IMG/VR virus record: IMGVR_UViG_3300018036_001528
Location: 1-45,138 of that record
DNA: 45,138 nt
Reading direction: 5' to 3' (one strand)
From: a virus
The position numbers were made by a program, and so were the translations under genes. Positions 6,574 through 16,611 of the stretch are shown here, piece after piece. The notes below the pieces were generated by a model that did no database searches, was not told where the DNA came from, and saw only the letters and a program-made list of their open reading frames with translations. Position 1 is the first letter of the stretch, and every line of letters begins with the position of its first letter.

Positions 6574-9500
6574 ATGGCTAATAATTGGCAATATTTAAAT
6601 TTCTTTGATAAGAATGGGAAGTATTATAATTTTGATTATGATGCTTCTTCAGATAAATGGACTGGTACCGTTTACCTTCCTGAGGTATCTATCGGGTTAT
6701 TTGAAGTGGGTCAATTATTTATACTTGAAGAATTTATAGATTCAAATACAAGCACTAAGAAATTCGGATTCCCTCATGGTATTGAAGTACCTAGTGGAAC
6801 TACAGGTGCAACTAATGGCGTTTGTGAATGGGTAGCTGAATGGCAAACATCAGACCCAACGGAAATCTTTTTATTCCAGTTTGATATGGATTTTGATACC
6901 GGAACCCAGACATCATTAGAGATGGAACAGGATGGGCCACCACTAGAAATCATAAGTGCATTAGACATTCCATTAGATTATGATCCTACAGAAACAGTAG
7001 ACCCAAGCGGATTAACCATTACAGATAAGATTACATCAGAGGCATTACAAATTAATTTTGCAATCAGATCTGAAACTGAAAATACTTTTAAAAGAACTCT
7101 TTTAATTAAGGATAAGTGTACTGATGCAGTTATTGCAGAAATTTTAGTATGGGGTGAAACTGTTGGAGAAGATGAGCGCTTAAAGGTTATGACACAGAAT
7201 ATGGGTTATAATATATTGGAATCTGATAGTAGTGTATTTAGAGATACTAACATTAAAGAACTATTACCTGATTACATGGAGGTTAACCTAAAGAGAAAGG
7301 AGATAATGTTAGAAGGTTCTAATGTATACCCTTTCATAGGTTCATATAAAGGTTTGGTAAATGCTATTAAGTTTTTTGGTTATGATACATTACAAGTAAA
7401 AGAATTCTGGAAAAATGTAGATGCAAATTCTCCACAGTTTGGAAAATATGTTCAAGGTAATAACATTAGTGTATTTGATCCAACTGTTAATTATAATGAC
7501 AGGAGTATAACTTTACCTAATAAGAGGTTTAGAAAAACTAGCCTATTTAGTCTTGTTTATAGAATCAATAATATTGTACCTGATAAATATGATATTGAAG
7601 ATTTACCAATAACTGAAGAAAACTTTGATTTTACTATTGAAGAAATCTTAATTAAGCTATTCGGTCTTAAGAAAAAATTAGAAAAAGAATTCTTACCACT
7701 TAATGCTCATATTAAGGATATTACTGGTGAGGCAGATTTCTTTGGTTTATTGGAGGTAGTAAATACAATAAGTAGAAATGATAAGAGAGAAATAGTTGCT
7801 GGTATAGATGCAAATTTTAAACTGTCAACTGATGATTGTATTTACATAGAAGATCTTAGAAGTTTTTCTTCTTTTTGTTTGGGAAGTGAAGCAATAGTAG
7901 ATGAAGCCATTGTTAATTTCTGTAATGCTTATGTAGCCCCTTTCACAACTGGTGTTGGTAGAAATATTATAGCAGGCCCAGTTAACACTGGAACTATATA
8001 CCCACCACCGCCTATAGGACCTGATTTTAATGATCCTATGGGAGCACCGTTTGATGGAGCCAATGTAACAGTGCAAGCATTGGCTGATGCCTTCGTTGGA
8101 TACTTTACTAGGTATGCCCCTAAGTTAAATAAAATAGGTGCATGGCCCGATGGCGAATCTTCTTGGTATCTACCTGACAAACCTGGAATTCCTGTTGGTG
8201 CATTAACAACATTAGAGAATACTTCATTTAATACATTAACATGGAACAATATTGACTTAACATGGAATCAATTAAATGATGCCAATAAATTCTTTTCATT
8301 TGATATAGACCCACAAGGTATAGCAGCAGGTGACATATTTACAATCAATGATCCTGACACTAATACAGGTGCAACATATACTGCTGTTGGTGGAGATACT
8401 GATACTGATGTAGTTAATAATTTATATAGTCAATTGATTGCTCTTAAAACTTCATTTGTTGATCCTTGGGTATTTTGGGATATAAGTAAAGAGAATACTG
8501 TTACTGGTGATGTGGTTAGAGTATTCGGCCAAAACGTAGATAGATTAAAAGTAACATGTCAATCTGTTGTTGGATCACAATTATTATTTAAGCAGTTACC
8601 AGGGGAGACTTTATTTACCTGGGATGCTATTGAGCGTGGAAATTTTGATGAAATAGAATGGACTATATTTAAAGACGAGACTGATATATCTCCTGCATAT
8701 TTTGAAGTCATAAGAGGACCTATTGCAGACTATAGCAAATTACCTGTAATCTTACCTTATGTAGGAACCTATACGGTTGAAATGAAATTATATGATTTGT
8801 ATAATAACATATCTTCTAAGGTTAAGACTGATTTTATTTGTGTTGAAAGCAGGGAGGTTGAATACTCAGGTTGGTATCAATCACGTAAAGAAAATTATAC
8901 ATGGTCAAGCGAAGGAAAATTTAAGTGGAATGATTATGGTTCATACTGGAATTTGCCTATAGAGCCTGCAATTACTTGGGAAGAAGAAACTCCTAGCCTA
9001 TATGAATCGTTAGATCGTGTTAATGCTATACTGAATAATTTTGGATTAGGGTCATCTCCTGACTTCCAATTACTTAATTACCAAGATGATGGTAAGGCTA
9101 GTTTTTCAGGACCGTATTTCTGGAATAACTTAGATATAGGAGGTTGGAATGATACCTATCACTTATGGTGGGATATGACTAGTACAACCGGGGATACACC
9201 GGCGTTTTTCCAATTTTCTGAAGTAATACCTGATACTTATCTTAAGATCACTGACACTAAAGGTAATACTGCCGAGCATTATTTTGATTTAAGTACTACT
9301 ACATTGGCACAAGCTGCATCAAGTTTAAATGTTAGTAAAGATCCTATCATTAATAAGTATGTTTATAATGTAGTATATGATGCAAGCAATAATCAAAAAT
9401 TTATACAAGCTGTATGTAGATATTTTGGAGTACATGGTGATTGGACATACATTGATATTGTATATGCAGATGGTAGTAGAGTATGCCCATCTACAGGAAA

Positions 9501-9858
9501 TACTGGATCAACTGGATCTACTGGATCTACTGGGTGTCCTAGTTTAATTTATAGAAAAGGATTACATAAAGCAAGTAACCCAACATGGAATACTGCTAAG
9601 TTTATAAATAACGGAAAGACATTACCTAAGATGACTTGGTTGATGTTTGTTTATGATAAATGTAAGATACCTGGTAAGGCTAATCCTAGATGGATAATTA
9701 AGAATACTACTAACTCTAGAGTGGCCGATATATATTTTGAGAGTAAATACTTGACTTATCTGTTTAAGCATCCAGGTAAATATGAGATCACTCTTGAACT
9801 TACAGACACGAACGGGAATAAATATAAAAAGGGTAGGAATATCCTGGTAATAAAATAA
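6574..9858 (+). CDS. Large baseplate wedge protein with PKD-like domains (gp7 position)
   Basis: The 1094-residue protein follows the gp6-like gene, as gp7 (1032 aa) does in T4. Sequence likeness to gp7 itself is not visible, so the assignment is positional. A segment near 245-275 (NVYPFIGSYKGLVNAIKFFG, then YDTLQVKEFW) resembles the gpI/tail-protein-I type helix-turn pattern. After about residue 700 two PKD/immunoglobulin-like units appear: one ending LPYVGTYTVEMKLYDLYNN and one at the very C-terminus, HPGKYEITLELTDTNGNKY. Between them sits a short GST-type Gly-Ser-Thr repeat (DNA 9491-9533) flanked by Cys. The PKD units may be peripheral decorations reaching the cell surface or joining fibres to the baseplate. 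Confidence 0.6.
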   Translation: MANNWQYLNFFDKNGKYYNFDYDASSDKWTGTVYLPEVSIGLFEVGQLFILEEFIDSNTSTKKFGFPHGIEVPSGTTGATNGVCEWVAEWQTSDPTEIFLFQFDMDFDTGTQTSLEMEQDGPPLEIISALDIPLDYDPTETVDPSGLTITDKITSEALQINFAIRSETENTFKRTLLIKDKCTDAVIAEILVWGETVGEDERLKVMTQNMGYNILESDSSVFRDTNIKELLPDYMEVNLKRKEIMLEGSNVYPFIGSYKGLVNAIKFFGYDTLQVKEFWKNVDANSPQFGKYVQGNNISVFDPTVNYNDRSITLPNKRFRKTSLFSLVYRINNIVPDKYDIEDLPITEENFDFTIEEILIKLFGLKKKLEKEFLPLNAHIKDITGEADFFGLLEVVNTISRNDKREIVAGIDANFKLSTDDCIYIEDLRSFSSFCLGSEAIVDEAIVNFCNAYVAPFTTGVGRNIIAGPVNTGTIYPPPPIGPDFNDPMGAPFDGANVTVQALADAFVGYFTRYAPKLNKIGAWPDGESSWYLPDKPGIPVGALTTLENTSFNTLTWNNIDLTWNQLNDANKFFSFDIDPQGIAAGDIFTINDPDTNTGATYTAVGGDTDTDVVNNLYSQLIALKTSFVDPWVFWDISKENTVTGDVVRVFGQNVDRLKVTCQSVVGSQLLFKQLPGETLFTWDAIERGNFDEIEWTIFKDETDISPAYFEVIRGPIADYSKLPVILPYVGTYTVEMKLYDLYNNISSKVKTDFICVESREVEYSGWYQSRKENYTWSSEGKFKWNDYGSYWNLPIEPAITWEEETPSLYESLDRVNAILNNFGLGSSPDFQLLNYQDDGKASFSGPYFWNNLDIGGWNDTYHLWWDMTSTTGDTPAFFQFSEVIPDTYLKITDTKGNTAEHYFDLSTTTLAQAASSLNVSKDPIINKYVYNVVYDASNNQKFIQAVCRYFGVHGDWTYIDIVYADGSRVCPSTGNTGSTGSTGSTGCPSLIYRKGLHKASNPTWNTAKFINNGKTLPKMTWLMFVYDKCKIPGKANPRWIIKNTTNSRVADIYFESKYLTYLFKHPGKYEITLELTDTNGNKYKKGRNILVIK
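9491..9533 (+). repeat. Gly-Ser-Thr micro-repeat inside baseplate gene
   Basis: A 9-base period (ACTGGATCT and close variants) encodes STGNTGSTGSTGSTG followed by Cys-Pro. A similar, longer-period repeat is in the gene at 16611. Such TGST runs are flexible or collagen-like linkers, and they are prone to length change by slippage. Confidence 0.75.
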
Positions 9859-9865
9859 CAAAGAA

Positions 9866-10513
9866 ATGGCAATTAGCGTAACAGAAATTCTTGGAACAGA
9901 TTCATTATCCGGATCTAGACTGGTATTAAACGATAACTTTAATATCTTGACAAGTGAGATTAATGCAATGGAGGTTTACTTTAACCCAACTGCTGGTACT
10001 ATTACTAATCTTAATGATCTTAAAACAGAATCATTAAGAGTTGGTTTGAGTACAATCTACTTAGACATTAATGCATCCACCTTTGATGTTTTAACCAATG
10101 TTAATATGACAGGAAATCTTAACCTTAACGGTGGAGGTTTGGTTAGAAACGATGTGGATCCACAAACATTAAATGATACTTTTGCTGGAGGATCACCTAT
10201 TAATGTTGGAACAAGCACAGCAGTTCCACCGTATACTATTGAAAGAGTAGGTAATTCCACAGGTACAGCTATTACAGTTTTACTTAATGATGGTGTCATT
10301 GGTCAAGAAATATTCTTTGTCTATTCTGAAGCACAAACTGGAGCAGTAGATATTAAAGGTGCAGTTAATCCTTTAATTCTTCCTGGTGCAGGCGGTACAC
10401 CAACCTTGACATTAGATGCTCAAGGTCAATCGGTTCACCTTGTATGTGTTGATGATGGAACAGGAAATGGTGATTGGTACTTAGTTGGTGGAGTAGGATA
10501 TACAATTAGTTAA
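9866..10513 (+). CDS. Short fibre or baseplate-attached protein
   Basis: The 215-residue protein has an N-terminus MAISVTEILGTDSLSGSRLV followed by LNDNFNILTSEINAM, closely like the N-terminus of the 940-residue fibre at 21250 (MAITIQELLASDTISQVVDK, then INFNFDQLL). The rest is beta-rich, with Gly/Thr/Val repeats (NVNMTGNLNLNGGGLV) and a C-terminal unit GQSVHLVCVDDGTGNGDWYL followed by VGGVGY that reads like a compact beta-sandwich tip. I infer a trimeric short fibre or collar sharing a docking site with the longer fibre. Confidence 0.6.
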   Translation: MAISVTEILGTDSLSGSRLVLNDNFNILTSEINAMEVYFNPTAGTITNLNDLKTESLRVGLSTIYLDINASTFDVLTNVNMTGNLNLNGGGLVRNDVDPQTLNDTFAGGSPINVGTSTAVPPYTIERVGNSTGTAITVLLNDGVIGQEIFFVYSEAQTGAVDIKGAVNPLILPGAGGTPTLTLDAQGQSVHLVCVDDGTGNGDWYLVGGVGYTIS

Positions 10514-10530
10514 TAAAAAGAAAGTAATAC

Positions 10531-12648
10531 ATGGCAACCACGCCTTTAATTAAAACGCCGCAGGCTGAAGGAGGTACTTTTTACACCTTCTCTTCTTCTG
10601 CACGAGATTTATCAAAGACACTTAATAATGACAGCCTTAAGTTAGTCTTTTCTAAGTTTGTGCTTTTGAATTTGCCTGACTTTGATAGACTTGATCCTAA
10701 TACATTTAGTAATTATGAAAACTATATGCAATTTGATACCATAGACGGTATGATTGCAAGTGGTGGGTTAAAAGGAGATCCTAATGTTAACTTTACAGAA
10801 AGCCTTCAAAATTATGCGCTAAATTTAGAAGAGTTAATTATAAGTGATGCAGGATATGATAATACTATCCAAAGATCTGTTGCCGAACGTGTTTTCTTTA
10901 AGTGGCTAAAAGAAACTGGTGCTATCCGATTTAGAGAAGCCACTAATCTTGAAAAAACACCAAGTATTACAAGGCCTTTATTTGTTGAAGAAGATCAACA
11001 GTTAACAGGACCTAGACAATATAGAAAGGTTGTACAATACATAGGAGATATTGATATTGTTAATAATGTTGATAAAGCAGGAGAAGCTTACACTGAACTT
11101 TATATTAATGTTCCTACTGAAGTTGGTAAAACTCCAACTGTTTTGTTTGACTCAATTTCAGATTTAAATTACCAGCCTAGTTTAAGAATACAAGGCAAGG
11201 ATGAATTTATATTAGGTAGAAATGCTAGTACAATACATCCACAAGGGTTAAGTATTAATGCATTCTATGATTATGATCAACCTCTCTTAGGCCCAGGTAT
11301 TAACGGTGGGTATACCGATCCCAATGCAAACTGGATGAATGAGCCTAATCCGCCAACATCAACAGATTCATATTTTACTGAACCTGGTTCGTTTATTAGT
11401 GCTAACAATGCTAACATTAGAAAATACCCGGCAGATTATGGAAGTCCTGCTGGATATAGTGGATCTGCTTACGTTAGATCTGAGCTTGATGGTATCTCAG
11501 TAGACTTCACACCAGGTGATTATGAGCAAATTGCATCGGACCCTACAATATCTACTATTGCACAATTTAATGGAACTGATCTTGCAGGTACATTTGAATT
11601 TAATACCGTGTTGGTCTATTATGATTTAGTTGATACAAGTAATACTTCAAATACGGTTACTAACCTATACGGTATTCTTCTTGTTGATAACATTACTCCA
11701 ACAACTGATGGTGGTTACATTCAGAGATATCCTAAGTTTAAACCAAATAAAGTTACCGGGCAAAACGGAAACAGTTATGGATTTAAAATTAATTTACGAT
11801 TTGATGCTTCACCAGGAACGGCCGGTATCGACACAATCGTTAATGACTATAATACATTTTCAATGCAGCTCTTCAGTGAAGCGACTGCACAATTACAAGA
11901 ATCTGCAAAAATATTCCAGACGCAGCAATTAGAAATATCAAAGATTGACCAAAAGGTACAATCTCTAGAAAATCAAATTGCCAACGTATCCGATGTGACT
12001 TCATTACAGGCTCAGATTAACAGTGTCCAGGATCAATTGGATGCAGCTAATCTTGCTTTTGCTAATGATACTGTTTTGTTAGATCTTATTGCTAAAAACT
12101 CAGATGAAATACAGGCATTGGCTACAGGTAATGTACCAATTACTTTACAGTATAACACTGATGTAATTAGACAAGGTACTGGTATTAAGGTTGATACTAA
12201 CACACCTAATCTTGTTACTATTTCATTAGCAACACAGGAATACAATTTTATGATACCTTACAACGCAGATGAGGTTACTATAACAACTGCTAACCCTCTT
12301 GATCTTAATCAAGCAATTCCACAAGTATTTGCTGATTTAGTTACTTATACTAATATGTTAAGATTAGATACTGTAAATCAAGCAGGCGGTGATTTGAATA
12401 TTTACATTGATGATACTGATATACAATGGAAGACTGGTCAAACTCTTAGATTAACATTCAATAATAATCTTAATATAGGTTCTAGGAATATTCGTGTTTG
12501 GACTGATGCACCAAGTAGACTAAATAACGGTTCATTTGGAGTATCTATGGGAGTCATTACAAACTCTGATATTACAGAGAAACCTATAATTGAATTTATA
12601 TGTACAGAACAAGGTACTCTGAATTTCGTATATGATATCATTAAATAA
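10531..12648 (+). CDS. Large baseplate or tail structural protein with coiled coil
   Basis: The 705-residue protein has an N-terminal domain with the segment SVAERVFFKWLKETGAIRFR at about 110-135, a helix seen in baseplate proteins of T4-related marine phages. The beta-rich middle is Gly/Pro/Tyr-rich (PGINGGYTDPNANWMNEP). A heptad coiled coil lies near 465-520 (ISKIDQKVQSLENQIANVSD, then LQAQINSVQDQLDAANLA). A beta-type C-terminal domain follows (NFMIPYNADEVTIT). The coiled coil suggests trimerisation, as in gp9/gp10/gp11-type baseplate periphery proteins. No closer identity can be claimed. Confidence 0.6.
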   Translation: MATTPLIKTPQAEGGTFYTFSSSARDLSKTLNNDSLKLVFSKFVLLNLPDFDRLDPNTFSNYENYMQFDTIDGMIASGGLKGDPNVNFTESLQNYALNLEELIISDAGYDNTIQRSVAERVFFKWLKETGAIRFREATNLEKTPSITRPLFVEEDQQLTGPRQYRKVVQYIGDIDIVNNVDKAGEAYTELYINVPTEVGKTPTVLFDSISDLNYQPSLRIQGKDEFILGRNASTIHPQGLSINAFYDYDQPLLGPGINGGYTDPNANWMNEPNPPTSTDSYFTEPGSFISANNANIRKYPADYGSPAGYSGSAYVRSELDGISVDFTPGDYEQIASDPTISTIAQFNGTDLAGTFEFNTVLVYYDLVDTSNTSNTVTNLYGILLVDNITPTTDGGYIQRYPKFKPNKVTGQNGNSYGFKINLRFDASPGTAGIDTIVNDYNTFSMQLFSEATAQLQESAKIFQTQQLEISKIDQKVQSLENQIANVSDVTSLQAQINSVQDQLDAANLAFANDTVLLDLIAKNSDEIQALATGNVPITLQYNTDVIRQGTGIKVDTNTPNLVTISLATQEYNFMIPYNADEVTITTANPLDLNQAIPQVFADLVTYTNMLRLDTVNQAGGDLNIYIDDTDIQWKTGQTLRLTFNNNLNIGSRNIRVWTDAPSRLNNGSFGVSMGVITNSDITEKPIIEFICTEQGTLNFVYDIIK

Positions 12649-12673
12649 ATAATAAAAGAACGTAAAGATAATA

Positions 12674-15600
12674 ATGGCTGAAAATAATTCTATATCAACT
12701 CTCTTACCTGAACTTTTAAGGTTATTCAATAATTCTTTAGAAAGTTTTGAGAAGGTTAATCAGGCCATTACTTCTAGTAATGAATCGGTTACTATCAATA
12801 TTCAAAATAATGATGGTACAAATTCCAGGGTTACTATTCCTAGTTTCGGTTTTCTTAAGAACTCTGTAGATAGACTTCAATCTAATATTAATACAATTAC
12901 TAATGTCAATGGTTCGAACAGTTCAATTAGACTTTCCGATGGTACATTTAGAAAATTAGTTTTAGCAAAGTTACCAACAGAAGCAAATAGCTTAACATCT
13001 ATTAATTCAATTGAAAACTTTAACATTAAACCTAATTGGTTTTTTGAAGAGTTAATCAACCCACTCTTATACATTTCATTTGATTTAACTGGACAGGTAC
13101 CTATTGATACTGAAAGAGCAATCATACAAAGATTTATTCTTAATACCAATACACAAGCTAAAGTTAATTACTTTACTAATAATTTTGAAGGTCGGGCAGA
13201 CATTAATTATGATACCTTTTTACAACAAATTGTAGAGAGAAATATTTCATATGTATTGGATGAAGCTGTTGTTGATCTACCACCTAGAGTTAAAAGATAT
13301 ACTGGCAACTTCAGCGTCGTTAGAATATCAGATGCCACTGTTACAGAGGAAATTAACGGTGTTACGGTCACTTCTCAAAAGAAACAATATAAACTAAATA
13401 AACTTTTTTATACTGATGCAGAGGCCGATTTTGACGACACGGTACAGCTTGCAGTAGGAGATAGTCTTGAGGTTATTACCGATCCTATTAATACAAGATA
13501 TAGAATTACTAAAATTGATTCTAGTACAAATACAGTTATATTGGAATTGGTTGAAGGATCCGAGCCTATTAGAATTGGTGCTGACATTTTAAAAATATCT
13601 TCTGCATTAGAAGATAATGTACAGGTTGATGTAACGGTAGGATTTAATGAAAGATGTGTTACTTTCGTTAAGCCTATAGATCCAGATTCAAAAATTCCAT
13701 CTGTTAATTGGTCACCGGGTAGTGCATTTTATACAAATACATTAACTACCATAAATGCCGCAGGCGTAGAACAGACTTTAGCTGAATATTACCAACAGAG
13801 TGCAATTGATTTTGGTTCGATGCTATTATCTTTTGCTGATGATAAGATTCCAACAACAAGGGAGGGTATTATTCCAAATGCGCCTGAATTGACGATTGAC
13901 GATTTTAATGTTAAGTTAATTAATGGGCAAGTTAGTGATTCTCCAGCAATTATAGAATTAACAGATTTAAATAATCAAAAGAATACCATTGAAGCTACTC
14001 TTAAAGAATTAGATGGTGCTATAGCACAGAGTAGAACAAAGATACAAACAACTAATTATTCTACTGAGGTTGAAAGAGATGCTGATAAGAATGCATTACA
14101 AGGTTTAATTACAGAGAGATCTTCGCAGGCGCAACTGTATTCATCCGTTGTAAAGGAGATAGATGCTAAATCTAAAGATAATTCAGTATCAAGCATAACA
14201 CCTAAATATAGGGCTAGAGGTTTTTGGCCAATGCCACAGGAAAAATCTACACCAGCTACCGGTACACAGTCAATCGTTAAGTTTAAGATAAGATACCGAT
14301 ACCTATCAAGTGATGGTGCAGCCAACCCGGTAGATCAGTTTACTTTTACTGATGGGTCTGGAAAAAGCCAAGGTGCATTTTCTAATTATAATATAGTTGA
14401 AAGTACCCTTAGGCCTAGAGAAAGAAACCCAATCACAGGTACATATGAATGGATTGCAATTGATGCAGATAATGCAGATTCAGTAAATATTAACCAGTTA
14501 GACATACCAATTAGAAAGGGTGAACAGGTAGAGGTACAGGTTAAATCAATAAGTGAAGCAGGATGGCCATCAAACCCATTAGAGAGTTCTTGGTCTAATC
14601 CAGTTATAATTCAATTCCCAGCTGACTTAAGTTCGGATAATGCAACCGAGGCAATACTAAATCAGAACCAACAAGATTTGGCTAAAGTAAGTCTTGAAGA
14701 AGATCTAAATGCAAAAGGTATTGACCAGCATTTAAGTAGTTCATTTACTGCAAACGAAACTTATTTTGCTCACTCAACACCGGTTATTGCATCAGGTTTC
14801 TTATCTGAGAACCAAACGCCAATTGATCTATTTACTAAGCTACAAGAAATGCAAAATCGTTTAGACGAGTTTGCTGAAATACTTAGAAATGCTCAAGGTA
14901 ATTTGGTTGTTACTTTAATTGATGATCAAGGTAATGTAACTAACCTTAAGAGAAATTCTTTAACTAAAGTTTTTGCTGGTTTTTATTCCCAAGAAGTATC
15001 TAACCTAGATGATCCTAGAGGGGCTATTATATCTAAAACATTCTTTATTAACTTAGCCAATAATGAACAAACTGGACTAAGATTAATTTCTAGGATTGCC
15101 GGTAACAGAGGCCGCATGGTTAAACAATCAGAAAATCCTAATTACACAATAAGTGAGGTAACTGGGGGTAGTACTATTTTACCTGCTACTTATTCATGGT
15201 TAGATAACAGTTCGGTTAATCAAAGTAGTGGTGTTGCAACGTTTACTTCAGACGATGCTGATTATAATACTGTTAGAAAATATGACCTAACACCGGTTCT
15301 TTTGACTAATCCTACTGTGGATGGTAACTGGAGTTACGGTCAGACCACATCTTTAGCACCTTTCCAATCAACACAGAATAAAAATCAATTTATTAATAGT
15401 AGATATAGCGATGTTTCTTCTGAGGAAAACTTTTACAATTACCGCAACCCAGACAATGACTTTACATTTAATTTAGATTCTGCTGAAAATTTCTACGGTA
15501 GAGATACAGGGACAGTTTCAATTGATCCGGCTGAATTTATTTGGGGTGGTGGGTTTGATGCTACTGGTGCACCAACAACCGCAGGGACTTACCCAATTGC

Positions 15601-16558
15601 TACTGGTGACGAAACACTAGAGATTCATATTACTCACCCATATATACAAAATTTGGATGCATTTAGAGCTGCATATATCCAATTTACAGGAGATACTACA
15701 ACATTAGGAAATGTAGGAGACCCTATACCAGGTGCTTTAGATTGTACTTCTAACGGTAATGGTACTGCTAATGTTTTATTTAGACATTCAAAATTTATTC
15801 CATTACAGTCTGATCAGGCAAAGGGGAAGCAACAGGCAATTTACCTAAATGAAAATATTGTTGAATTAGAAACATTAACAACTACAGGTGCTTTAGCTGG
15901 GCAAAGCTTTACAACAGGTCAATTAATTCAACCTAGCCCTTCATTGACCGCATCATCTCTTATTGCATTAAAAAGTGTTAATGGCGGCGCTGGGTATAGT
16001 AGAAATGTTAAAACTGCGTTTGAAACATTTGATCAATATACTTTAGGTAAAGAAAGTTGCGGATCTTATCTGTTCATTTCTTCAGATGACCATAACAATA
16101 TTCAAGTAGGTGGTGATTCAATACAGTCTGCTACGATTGTTGGATTTGGTCAACAGAATTCTATAAATATCCCGATGGTATTTCAATATAGAATGACCGA
16201 TTACTTTGGAACTGGTTCTGGTAGTGCAGGTGGATTTGGAAATATTGCAGGTGATAGTACAGGTTCAACGGTTAATGTTACTTATGCAAAAAGAATAGGA
16301 TTTGATATATTCCCTGATAATCAGGATGTCTATCAATATGATGTTGAGGTGTTTGCTAAATTCCGTTCAGATAACCTTAATTTAGATGTATTCCCATCAA
16401 AGACAGTTACCAAAGGTTTAAATGATTTAGAAAAAGTTTTAACTAAGTTAAGCCCTTCTGTTACTGCCACTAGAGTAAATGATGTTGTTAGATCTGGTGG
16501 ATCTTCTAGCCGTGGTGGTATAACGCAAGGGTTTGCGCAAGAAGGCAGTTCCTTTTAA
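12674..16558 (+). CDS. Very large baseplate or fibre protein, FN3-like region
   Basis: The 1294-residue protein begins with an amphipathic helix (TLLPELLRLFNNSLESFEKV), then beta-rich sequence. Around 435-500 a coiled coil is visible (LNNQKNTIEATLKELDGAIA, then RTKIQTTNYSTEVERDADKN). About 510-640 looks fibronectin-III-like (VKFKIRYRYLSSDGA, GEQVEVQVKSISEAGWPSN, then SSWSNPVIIQFP). The C-terminal half is Gly/Asn/Thr-rich beta sequence and the end is Ser/Gly-rich (RSGGSSSRGGITQGFAQEGS). It lies between two other giant structural genes. A role at the baseplate periphery or fibre junction is likely, but no named family is recognised. Confidence 0.55.
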   Translation: MAENNSISTLLPELLRLFNNSLESFEKVNQAITSSNESVTINIQNNDGTNSRVTIPSFGFLKNSVDRLQSNINTITNVNGSNSSIRLSDGTFRKLVLAKLPTEANSLTSINSIENFNIKPNWFFEELINPLLYISFDLTGQVPIDTERAIIQRFILNTNTQAKVNYFTNNFEGRADINYDTFLQQIVERNISYVLDEAVVDLPPRVKRYTGNFSVVRISDATVTEEINGVTVTSQKKQYKLNKLFYTDAEADFDDTVQLAVGDSLEVITDPINTRYRITKIDSSTNTVILELVEGSEPIRIGADILKISSALEDNVQVDVTVGFNERCVTFVKPIDPDSKIPSVNWSPGSAFYTNTLTTINAAGVEQTLAEYYQQSAIDFGSMLLSFADDKIPTTREGIIPNAPELTIDDFNVKLINGQVSDSPAIIELTDLNNQKNTIEATLKELDGAIAQSRTKIQTTNYSTEVERDADKNALQGLITERSSQAQLYSSVVKEIDAKSKDNSVSSITPKYRARGFWPMPQEKSTPATGTQSIVKFKIRYRYLSSDGAANPVDQFTFTDGSGKSQGAFSNYNIVESTLRPRERNPITGTYEWIAIDADNADSVNINQLDIPIRKGEQVEVQVKSISEAGWPSNPLESSWSNPVIIQFPADLSSDNATEAILNQNQQDLAKVSLEEDLNAKGIDQHLSSSFTANETYFAHSTPVIASGFLSENQTPIDLFTKLQEMQNRLDEFAEILRNAQGNLVVTLIDDQGNVTNLKRNSLTKVFAGFYSQEVSNLDDPRGAIISKTFFINLANNEQTGLRLISRIAGNRGRMVKQSENPNYTISEVTGGSTILPATYSWLDNSSVNQSSGVATFTSDDADYNTVRKYDLTPVLLTNPTVDGNWSYGQTTSLAPFQSTQNKNQFINSRYSDVSSEENFYNYRNPDNDFTFNLDSAENFYGRDTGTVSIDPAEFIWGGGFDATGAPTTAGTYPIATGDETLEIHITHPYIQNLDAFRAAYIQFTGDTTTLGNVGDPIPGALDCTSNGNGTANVLFRHSKFIPLQSDQAKGKQQAIYLNENIVELETLTTTGALAGQSFTTGQLIQPSPSLTASSLIALKSVNGGAGYSRNVKTAFETFDQYTLGKESCGSYLFISSDDHNNIQVGGDSIQSATIVGFGQQNSINIPMVFQYRMTDYFGTGSGSAGGFGNIAGDSTGSTVNVTYAKRIGFDIFPDNQDVYQYDVEVFAKFRSDNLNLDVFPSKTVTKGLNDLEKVLTKLSPSVTATRVNDVVRSGGSSSRGGITQGFAQEGSSF

Positions 16559-16560
16559 TC

Positions 16561-16611
16561 TTTGATTTTCACTTCCATCTTGGTGAATAAATAAAAAAAG
16601 TGAAAATTAAA
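16561..16611 (+). promoter_or_regulatory. Promoter-in-hairpin at the 1543-residue gene start
   Basis: TTTGATTTTCACTT (16561-16574) pairs with AAGTGAAAATTAAA (16598-16611) over 14 positions with one G-U pair; the central 10 bp are perfect. The right arm ends on the A of the ATG at 16611, so the start codon is partly in the stem. The 23-base loop includes GAATAAATAAAAA, a variant of the late-promoter-like element. The layout matches those at 1817-1855 and 4037-4063. No U-tract follows. Confidence 0.6.

Noticed and set aside
11630-11932. Plus-strand 100-codon frame inside the 705-residue gene
   Set aside because: Out-of-frame shadow within a clear long gene, with no plausible leader.
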